From Anaerolineae bacterium (GTDB taxonomy: Bacteria > Chloroflexota > Anaerolineae > J102): DNA of 5,016 nucleotides. This document shows, one piece after another, positions 1 through 4,733 of the stretch; the stretch's first letter is position 1, and each line of letters starts with the position of its first letter. A model generated the notes under the pieces. That model was given only the letters and a program-made list of their open reading frames with translations. It made no database searches and had not been told where the DNA came from. The stretch lies in assembly GCA_026985975.1 (NCBI GenBank), contig JALSPL010000060.1:1-5016 (forward strand). The letters run 5' to 3'. Made by a program: the position numbers and the translations under genes.

Positions 1-2
1 CT

Positions 3-671
3 TTTGATCCCATCGAAATAGTCCACAGCCCCACTTCTTCCCAGTCCGCGCCCAGCCCCAAACAAAGCCGGGGCTGCGGCGCTTATATTGGGCTTGCCAT
101 TCTGGTGCTGGCCATCGCAGCCGCAGTCTATTTCCTGGCGCCGCGTCTTTTTCCCGGCCAATTCGGCCCGGCCGCGGCCACGCCCGAACCAGATGTCATC
201 ACCATCGAGGAAATAGCGCCGCTGGCAGAGTTGGCCACGGTGCACTACAAAAGCGTCGCCGACATCACCCGGGAACGCGTGCCCGACAACATTCTCAAGC
301 ATCTGGGCGCCAGGGAACAGATTGTGATGCTGGTGTATGGCGATGTGAAAGCGGGCTTTGATCTCAGCCAGTTGGACGAAGAGAGCTTGTGGACCGATGG
401 CAAGCGGGTGCAACTCGTTCTACCTCCGCCCAAAATCCTCTCATCCTCAATTGATTTCGATCGCACCCGCATTGTGGCCTACGATCGCACATTTTTTCTG
501 CCCAACGATCCAGAGCTCGAAAAAGAAACCCTGGGTGACGCCAAAGAGAAAATTGTGCAATCAGCTATTGATTCGGGCATCCTGGAAACAGCCCGCCAAT
601 ATGGCGTGACCTTTTTCGAAAACTACCTCCGGGCCTTGGGGTTTGACGAGGTGCGAGTTATCGTTCAGTAA
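3..671 (+). CDS. DUF4230 domain membrane-anchored protein (5'-partial)
   Basis: The frame is open from the first bases of the window to the TAA at 669-671, giving 222 visible residues. A GTG at 105 is the first common start codon in the window, but it falls inside the transmembrane helix (visible residues about 27-46, AYIGLAILVLAIAAAVYFLA). The true start is therefore upstream, outside the window. A Ser/Pro-rich segment with K20 and R23 precedes the helix, which suggests an N-in, single-pass anchor with the rest outside the membrane. Residues about 68-222 have the DUF4230 pattern: an ELATVHY start, a central VYGDVKAGFDLSQL block, a DGKRVQLVLPPPKIL strand pair, and a C-terminal helix pair ending LRALGFDEVRVIVQ. 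The function of the family is unknown to me. No partner gene is visible; the neighbour downstream is convergent. Family call is fairly sure; the 5' end is undetermined. Confidence 0.85.
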   Translation, partial: FDPIEIVHSPTSSQSAPSPKQSRGCGAYIGLAILVLAIAAAVYFLAPRLFPGQFGPAAATPEPDVITIEEIAPLAELATVHYKSVADITRERVPDNILKHLGAREQIVMLVYGDVKAGFDLSQLDEESLWTDGKRVQLVLPPPKILSSSIDFDRTRIVAYDRTFFLPNDPELEKETLGDAKEKIVQSAIDSGILETARQYGVTFFENYLRALGFDEVRVIVQ

Positions 672-679
672 CGCTCTTC

Positions 680-835
680 ATGACGCCGGCGGCTCAGGCG
701 CTGGGCCTGCCAACCGACTGCTATTCTCTCTCCTGCCAGTCGCAGCTGGGGCGGGATGAATAGCTGAAATCCTACGCCGCGGATGTATTGCCCCGCCTGG
801 CTGTGGTCACCCCCGCCTTCACCGTCGAGTTGTAA
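680..835 (+). pseudogene. possible decayed short reading frame with one internal stop
   Basis: Between the DUF4230 gene and the terminator there is no convincing gene. One plus-strand frame, however, runs from ATG 680 to TAA 833-835 and is interrupted only by a TAG at 761-763. The first part reads MTPAAQALGLPTDCYSLS and onward to GRDE; the second reads LKSYAADVLPRLAVVTPAF and ends VEL. The composition is protein-like, but I recognise no family. It could be the remnant of a gene C-terminus or just an open frame in GC-rich DNA. There is no ribosome binding site of note. Low confidence. Confidence 0.15.
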
Positions 836-901
836 CATGATCTCCCTATTCATCCCCTTTCAATAATGATACGGTAGCGATGAACATGCTTCTGGGACAT
901 G

Positions 902-929
902 AAAAAAGGCGCTGGGGACGCCAGCGCCT
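902..929 (-). terminator. intrinsic (Rho-independent) terminator of the lipoprotein gene
   Basis: Read on the minus strand, the stem AGGCGCTGG / CCAGCGCCT (9 bp, perfect, plus-strand arms 907-915 and 921-929) closes a 5-base loop and is followed at once by a run of six T (plus-strand A at 902-907). It lies 24 bases after the stop codon of the minus-strand lipoprotein gene. The plus-strand reading has no T-run after the hairpin, so it should act mainly on minus-strand transcripts. Confidence 0.9.
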
Positions 930-953
930 GGAGAAATGGGGAAGGGGGGAGGG

Positions 954-2159
954 TTAGCGCATCGCCGCGCCTGTGGGGAAGCTCCCCGCCTGATTCGTCA
1001 TATCCTGCGAGCCGTGGTCGCCCGCGTCTTCGATGTTTTTATCCACCAAAGGTTTCAGGAAGAAGGGGCCGGGGGCGGTGTCCGGTTCCGGTTCGATGGT
1101 GATGACCGCCGCGTAACCAGAAGTCAGGTCAATGGCCGGGTCGATGAAATCCTGACCGGGGAAGGCGGGCCCGGGATTGGGACCGGCTGTGGGCCCGTTG
1201 CCGTCGCTGTCCGCCATGTCGCCCGACGCGAAGCGTCCGGTGGAGATGGGGCCATCGGGACCGACCACCCAGCCTTCGTAAACCCAGCTTTCGGGGAGGG
1301 CGGGCAGGGAGAGGGCGGGCCACCAGATGCCTTTGCGATAGTCCTCTGCGCCCATCTTGCTGGAGGGAGCGCCCAAAATGTAGGAGCCGGTGACGTCGGT
1401 GAAATCTGCGCCCAAAGCCAACGGATGGGCCACGGTGAGTGTGGCGCTGTCGCTATCGAAGTTGCCGCCGATGAGGTGGATGGCGCTGGGAGCGGGGTCA
1501 GAATCAGGTGAGGGCTCGATGGTGAGAACGAAGGCCGTGGCGTTTTTCAGAGCATGAGCGTCCACCTGGAAATCAGCGGCGCTGGCCATGCCCTTGTCAT
1601 CCACTGTGAAGACGCCGGTGCTGACCGGTTTGCCGTCGACGATGATCCAGCCTTCATAGGCCCAGCCTTCGCCCGGATTCGCCAGCCCCTGGAAGGAAAG
1701 GGAGAGTTGCGCATTCTCCATCATGGCGTCATCTTTCATATCGCCTTCTTTGGCCATGTCATCATCTTTGGCCATATCGCCATCCTTGCTCATGCTATCA
1801 TCATTTTTCGCCATGTCATCGTCCTTCGCCATGTCATCGTCCTTCGCCATGTCATCGTCCTTCGCCATGCTGTCGTCCTTCGCCATGCTGTCGTCCTTCG
1901 CCATGCTGTCGTCCTTTTTCATGTCTTCATCAGCCATGGCGCCTTCTTTCTTCATGCTATCATCCTTTTTCATGTCATCTTTAGCCATGTCGCCTTCTTT
2001 TTGCATCTCATCCCCTTTCTTCATGTCATCCTGCATAGCGTCGCTCTTTGCCATGGCTTCGGTAGTGACGGTGGGGGCGGGGGTTTTTGCCTGAGAGCAA
2101 GCTGAGATGACGAAAATCGCCATCAATAGTACAATAATTGTCAGAAAACTTTTTTTCAC
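954..2159 (-). CDS. lipoprotein with MxKDx-type repeats and two RskA_C-like domains
   Basis: A 401-residue protein starting at GTG (2157-2159) with AGGAG 8 bases upstream (plus 2168-2172). Residues 1-20 are a lipoprotein signal peptide (KK, then a long hydrophobic core) ending in lipobox I18-S-A-C21, so the mature protein should be lipid-anchored on the outer face of the membrane. Residues about 36-147 are low-complexity, acidic and Met-rich, built of MAKDDS / MAKDDD / MKKDDS units; this resembles the 'pentapeptide MXKDX repeat' family. Two globular domains follow. The first (about 150-265) has WAYEGWIIVDGKPVSTGVF then FVLTIEPSPDSDPAPS. The second (about 278-380) has WVYEGWVVGPDGPISTGRF then AVITIEPEPD. 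This Y-x-x-W-x-V...G-P-V-S-x-G-x-F...V-T-x-E-P pattern is like the C-terminal domain of RskA-type anti-sigma factors, but no sigma factor or zinc-finger segment is present. The gene is single, divergent from the two-component pair, and ends at a terminator. Function unknown; the surface lipoprotein call is firm and the domain match is by eye. Confidence 0.85.
   Translation of the reverse strand: MKKSFLTIIVLLMAIFVISACSQAKTPAPTVTTEAMAKSDAMQDDMKKGDEMQKEGDMAKDDMKKDDSMKKEGAMADEDMKKDDSMAKDDSMAKDDSMAKDDDMAKDDDMAKDDDMAKNDDSMSKDGDMAKDDDMAKEGDMKDDAMMENAQLSLSFQGLANPGEGWAYEGWIIVDGKPVSTGVFTVDDKGMASAADFQVDAHALKNATAFVLTIEPSPDSDPAPSAIHLIGGNFDSDSATLTVAHPLALGADFTDVTGSYILGAPSSKMGAEDYRKGIWWPALSLPALPESWVYEGWVVGPDGPISTGRFASGDMADSDGNGPTAGPNPGPAFPGQDFIDPAIDLTSGYAAVITIEPEPDTAPGPFFLKPLVDKNIEDAGDHGSQDMTNQAGSFPTGAAMR
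1807..1914 (-). repeat. six tandem 18-bp units inside the lipoprotein gene
   Basis: Six consecutive 18-base units follow without spacers. Three read TTCGCCATGTCATCGTCC on the plus strand (1807-1860) and three read TTCGCCATGCTGTCGTCC (1861-1914). They are in frame and encode the hexapeptides M-A-K-D-D-D and M-A-K-D-D-S on the minus strand. Diverged copies with 15- or 18-base spacing continue on both sides, over about 1720-2050. The block structure (three of one variant, then three of the other) suggests recent unit duplication by slippage or unequal exchange, so copy number may vary between strains. Confidence 0.95.
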
Positions 2160-2167
2160 GATTCGCG

Positions 2168-2172
2168 CTCCT
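2168..2172 (-). promoter_or_regulatory. Shine-Dalgarno site of the lipoprotein gene
   Basis: AGGAG on the minus strand lies 8 bases before the GTG at 2157-2159. It decides this start: the signal peptide begins directly after it and no better start lies upstream. Confidence 0.75.
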
Positions 2173-2173
2173 G

Positions 2174-2191
2174 TTGAGTGTCTTGAGTGTC
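2174..2191. repeat. perfect 9-bp tandem direct repeat next to the SD
   Basis: TTGAGTGTC occurs twice head to tail (2174-2182 and 2183-2191), ending 1 base from the SD of the lipoprotein gene. On the minus strand it reads GACACTCAA twice. It would lie in the 5' untranslated leader or promoter-proximal DNA. The spacing (9) is not the roughly 10-11 base spacing usual for OmpR-family half sites, so an operator role is only a possibility. Confidence 0.6.
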
Positions 2192-2375
2192 GGCTGGAAG
2201 ATTGGCGGCGTGTTCCGCCTGTGATACTTCTATGATGACCGCCTTTGCTTACACAGTTCCAACGAAAACATTACGAATTCATTACCTCATTTTGCAGTTC
2301 CTTTTGTAATCATTCCGTAAGAACCGCAGATTACACTAATGATACATTCACCCCAACCTGGCCGAGCCAGAACCA

Positions 2376-2450
2376 AAGAGGAACACAGCGTTTCACAGAG
2401 ATTGCCAGAGAACCACAAAGAAATCTCTAAAAATCCTCTGTGAAGCTCTT
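2376..2450. repeat. imperfect inverted repeat of the 'CACAGAG' type
   Basis: The left arm (about 2376-2403, containing AACACAG, TTTCACAGAGATT) matches the reverse complement of the right arm (about 2422-2450, AATCTCT ... CCTCTGTGAAGCTCTT) with several mismatches and small gaps, around a loop of about 18 bases. From memory, similar CACAGAG / CTCTGTG words occur as dispersed intergenic repeats in many environmental bacterial genomes and give rise to spurious small protein annotations. The arm boundaries are approximate. Confidence 0.55.
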
Positions 2451-2629
2451 GATTTTCCTCACTGGACACTGGCGTTTTCCACTTTTGCCACGGATTACAC
2501 AGATTTTCACGGAAAAAACAGGCAGATCAAAGGAAAAATCCGTGGGAATCCGTATAATCTGTGGCAAAAATACGCTGTCACGCGGCCAATATGATTTTCG
2601 CCAGACGCCAGTTCCTCAGTGGTTCTCTG
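2406..2629. repeat. 11-bp inverted match flanking the 31-bp-arm palindrome
   Basis: CAGAGAACCAC at 2406-2416 is repeated in inverted form as GTGGTTCTCTG at 2619-2629. The two copies enclose the whole 2483-2569 palindrome. The words belong to the CACAGAG repeat type, so one repeat may have been split by insertion of the other, or the three may form one composite unit. Confidence 0.45.
2483..2569. repeat. 31-bp-arm inverted repeat of the 'CCACGGATTACACAGATT' type
   Basis: The left arm 2483-2513 (TTTTGCCACGGATTACACAG and on to CACGGA) pairs with the right arm 2539-2569 (TCCGTGGGAATCCGTATAAT and on to GGCAAAA). They match at 26 of 31 positions without gaps, around a 25-base A-rich loop. If transcribed on the plus strand, three of the five mismatches become G-U pairs, giving a long near-continuous hairpin. 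No coding sequence or transposase accompanies it, so it looks like a dispersed intergenic palindrome, not a full mobile element. Confidence 0.85.
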
Positions 2630-2701
2630 TGTAACTTATTGCTCCGCGTACAAGAATTTCACTGTCAAGATACTACTCTCACACACTCCCGCCAGACTGT
2701 T

Positions 2702-3403
2702 ATGACCCAGCAAACCCACATCCTTGTCGTTGAAGATGAACCGAGCATCGCCGAAGTCACCCGCCTTTATCTCAAGCGGGCGGGCTATCGCGTCACACTG
2801 TTGGCCGATGGGCAGGTTGCATTGGACTTCCTCGCCCGAGAAACGCCCGATCTGGTAGTATTGGACCTGATGCTGCCGGGCGTGGACGGGCTTGAGATCA
2901 CGCGTTGGCTGCGGGCCCGCAGCGATGTTCCCATCATCATGCTGACGGCCCGGCGAGAAGAAACCGACCGGGTGTTGGGTTTCGAGATGGGCGCAGATGA
3001 TTATGTGGTCAAACCCTTCAGCCCACGCGAATTGGTCAGCCGGGTGCGGGCGGTGTTGCGCCGCACCCAGAAGGCGCCCGCAGGTCCGGCTGCCGGTGGG
3101 CAGGCGGTCATCTCATTCGACAGCCTCACCATCGACCCCAACACCCGCCAGGTGCTGATAGGTGATCGAGAGGTCGTCCTCACCGCCCGGGAGTTCGATC
3201 TTCTCCATCTGATGGCCCGCCATCCCCGTCAGGTATTCAACCGCGATCGGTTGTTGGATCTGGTTTGGGGAATGAACGAATATATTGATCCCAGTACGGT
3301 CACCGTGCATGTGCGCCGCCTGCGCGAAAAATTGGAAGCAAATCCCTCACATCCCCGCTACATCCTGACAGTGTGGGGCGTTGGCTATAAATTCGAGCCC
3401 TAA
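2702..3403 (+). CDS. OmpR/PhoB-family response regulator
   Basis: A 233-residue DNA-binding regulator, the usual size for the family. The receiver domain (about 5-122) has the acidic pair E11-D12, phospho-acceptor D55 in LVVLDLMLPG, T82 in IIMLTA, and K104-P105 in VVKPF. These are all the conserved residues needed for phosphotransfer. A winged-helix domain (about 137-233) follows, with LTAREFDLLHLMARH, the recognition helix around STVTVHVRRLREKLE, and the wing ending TVWGVGYKFEP. The start is ATG 2702, placed just before HILVVEDEP as in the family. The frame is open upstream to a GTG at 2561, but that extension runs out of the intergenic palindrome and is not protein-like. No clear SD is seen before the ATG. 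The kinase follows after 33 bases, so they are probably one operon. The target is unknown; the divergent lipoprotein is a candidate. Confidence 0.95.
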   Translation: MTQQTHILVVEDEPSIAEVTRLYLKRAGYRVTLLADGQVALDFLARETPDLVVLDLMLPGVDGLEITRWLRARSDVPIIMLTARREETDRVLGFEMGADDYVVKPFSPRELVSRVRAVLRRTQKAPAGPAAGGQAVISFDSLTIDPNTRQVLIGDREVVLTAREFDLLHLMARHPRQVFNRDRLLDLVWGMNEYIDPSTVTVHVRRLREKLEANPSHPRYILTVWGVGYKFEP

Positions 3404-3436
3404 TCGACCTCTTTCACACTCACTTATTTCTTGACC

Positions 3437-4690
3437 ATGCAATCAACTCTGACCTCTTCTCACCGCCCGTCACCCCCTCTGCCGCTGCGCTTCATCGGTG
3501 GGGTGCTGCTCACCATGTCCGTCGCCCTGGGCTTGTTCTGGACGATCATGCAGCCGCCCGTCGCTGATTTTCGGGCAATGGCTCTGTTTCTCAGCGTCAC
3601 CGCGGGCATCTCCATTATCGCCGGTTACCTCGCCTACCGGTCGGGGCTGGCGCAACGGGCGCGACGCATCAGTTGGCTGTTGCTGGGCGGTTATGCGCTG
3701 GCAAGCATTCTCACATTCCTCAATGTGTGGCTGACGGCCCGTCTCATGTTCGCCAGCCAACACGATCTACTGTTGGCGACGGTTTTATTGGTTTTTGCCG
3801 GGGGCATTGCCATGTCTCTGGGCTATTTTCTTTCCACCACCGTCACGGATTACATCAGCGAACTGAGCGAGGTGGCCAAGGCGATTGCCCGCGGGCGCTA
3901 TGATGTGCGGGCGCCGGTGCGGGGAGCCAACGAGGTGACCGAATTGGCTCACACTTTCAATCTGATGGCTGGACAGCTTCAGGAGACCGATCGCCAGCGG
4001 CGGGAGTTGGAACAAATGCGCCGCAACCTCATCGCCTGGGCGGGACATGATCTGCGCACGCCCCTGGCTTCTATCCAGGCGCTGGTCGAGGCCCTGGCGG
4101 ATGGCGTGGTGGAGGAGTCCGATATGCAGCAGCGCTATTTGCGCACCGCCCGACGTGATATCCGGGCGCTCTCATTACTCATCGATGACTTGTTCGATCT
4201 CTCCCAGTATGATGCAGGCGCGCTGGAATTGGACCGTCAGCCCGTTGATTTCGGCGACATCATTTCTGATACGCTCAACCGTTTTGCGCAATTGGCTGAC
4301 AGCAGAGGCGTATCACTGGTGGGGAGGCCAGTTGAAGATCTGGGAACGATCCAGGTTGATGTGCAGAAGATAGAGCGGGTGCTGGCTAATCTGCTGGTCA
4401 ACGCCATTCGCCATACGTCCGAAGGTGGAGAAGTGCGGGTGCAGGCCCGCCGCGACGAAACGTCGCTGCTGGTAACGGTTACCGACACGGGCGAGGGCAT
4501 TGAGCCGGAGGATTTGCCCTATGTTTTCGATCAGTTCTACCGCGGTGAGAAATCACGCAGCCACGCCACGGGCGGATCGGGCCTGGGGCTTGCCATTGCC
4601 AAACGCATTGTCGAAGCCCATGGCGGCGTCATTGGCGTTGAAAGCGAGCCAGGGCAGGGCGCATTGTTCTGGTTTACTCTGCCGATGTAA
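3437..4690 (+). CDS. membrane sensor histidine kinase
   Basis: A 417-residue kinase, expected to autophosphorylate on His and pass the phosphate to D55 of the regulator just upstream. Four membrane helices lie at about 19-38, 47-67, 78-101 and 111-136 with very short loops, so there is no sizeable extracytoplasmic sensor. A HAMP linker (about 137-185) and a coiled helix QLQETDRQRRELEQMRRN lead to the H-box WAGHDLRTPL with H204. The catalytic domain shows the N-box (N318, N322 in NLLVNAIRHT), G1 (DTGEGI, D350), F-box (FDQFYRG) and G2 (GGSGLGLAI, about 379-387). All key residues are present. The position before His is Gly where Ser is common. The start could also be TTG 3431, two codons upstream; neither has a clear SD, and ATG 3437 is preferred. 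The gene ends 43 bases from a convergent gene. Confidence 0.95.
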   Translation: MQSTLTSSHRPSPPLPLRFIGGVLLTMSVALGLFWTIMQPPVADFRAMALFLSVTAGISIIAGYLAYRSGLAQRARRISWLLLGGYALASILTFLNVWLTARLMFASQHDLLLATVLLVFAGGIAMSLGYFLSTTVTDYISELSEVAKAIARGRYDVRAPVRGANEVTELAHTFNLMAGQLQETDRQRRELEQMRRNLIAWAGHDLRTPLASIQALVEALADGVVEESDMQQRYLRTARRDIRALSLLIDDLFDLSQYDAGALELDRQPVDFGDIISDTLNRFAQLADSRGVSLVGRPVEDLGTIQVDVQKIERVLANLLVNAIRHTSEGGEVRVQARRDETSLLVTVTDTGEGIEPEDLPYVFDQFYRGEKSRSHATGGSGLGLAIAKRIVEAHGGVIGVESEPGQGALFWFTLPM

Positions 4691-4713
4691 TCTCCCGACC
4701 ATCGTCAGTGGGC

Positions 4714-4726
4714 CAGGCTTCGCCTG
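4714..4726. terminator. small hairpin between convergent genes, possible weak terminator
   Basis: CAGGC and GCCTG pair around a TTC loop, 23 bases after the kinase stop and 7 bases beyond the stop of the convergent minus-strand gene. No T-run follows on either strand, so it is at best a weak or Rho-assisted bidirectional terminator. Confidence 0.25.
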
Positions 4727-4733
4727 TAACCAA

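Larger units (their letters stand above)
2160..2701. other. divergent intergenic region between lipoprotein and two-component genes
   Basis: No convincing gene is present in these 540 or so bases, which are richer in A and T than the flanking genes. From left to right it holds the lipoprotein SD and a 9-bp tandem repeat; a small GC hairpin (GGCGG 2204-2208 with CCGCC 2215-2219); an AT-rich stretch at 2220-2350 with scattered GTAAT / ATTAC words that probably contains the lipoprotein promoter; two large imperfect inverted repeats (2376-2450 and 2483-2569); and about 70 bases leading to the response regulator start. I could not pick a convincing -35/-10 pair for either direction. Short open frames here are products of the repeats. 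Confidence 0.7.

Noticed and set aside
665..853. Minus-strand open frame of 62 codons between the DUF4230 gene and the terminator.
   Set aside because: It overlaps the DUF4230 gene end, has no properly spaced SD and shows no recognisable motif. It would also lie beyond the terminator of the lipoprotein gene.
936..1511. Plus-strand open frame of 191 codons opposite the lipoprotein C-terminal domains.
   Set aside because: Gly/Arg-rich translation without recognisable motif, fully antisense to a well-supported gene; a GC-rich shadow frame.
1807..1914. Regular repeat considered as a CRISPR array.
   Set aside because: Units are 18 bases, contiguous, without spacers and in frame with the lipoprotein; no cas genes nearby.
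1554..2105. Plus-strand open frame of 183 codons (and another at 1723-2094) opposite the lipoprotein repeats.
   Set aside because: It translates to a monotonous His/Val/Ile or Ser/Met/Phe pattern that is only the complement of the Met-Lys-Asp repeats. The minus strand has the SD, signal peptide and terminator.
2553..2558. TATAAT considered as a -10 box for the two-component operon.
   Set aside because: It matches the consensus exactly, but the 16-18 base upstream positions (around 2529-2536, A/G-rich) bear no resemblance to a -35 box. It also lies inside the palindrome arm, about 145 bases from the start codon.
2245..2634. Short open frames on both strands of the intergenic region (for example 2245-2430 plus, 2287-2469 minus, 2440-2634 plus).
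   Set aside because: They are made mostly of the inverted-repeat words and give peptides of the kind often misannotated from such repeats; no SD and no domain.
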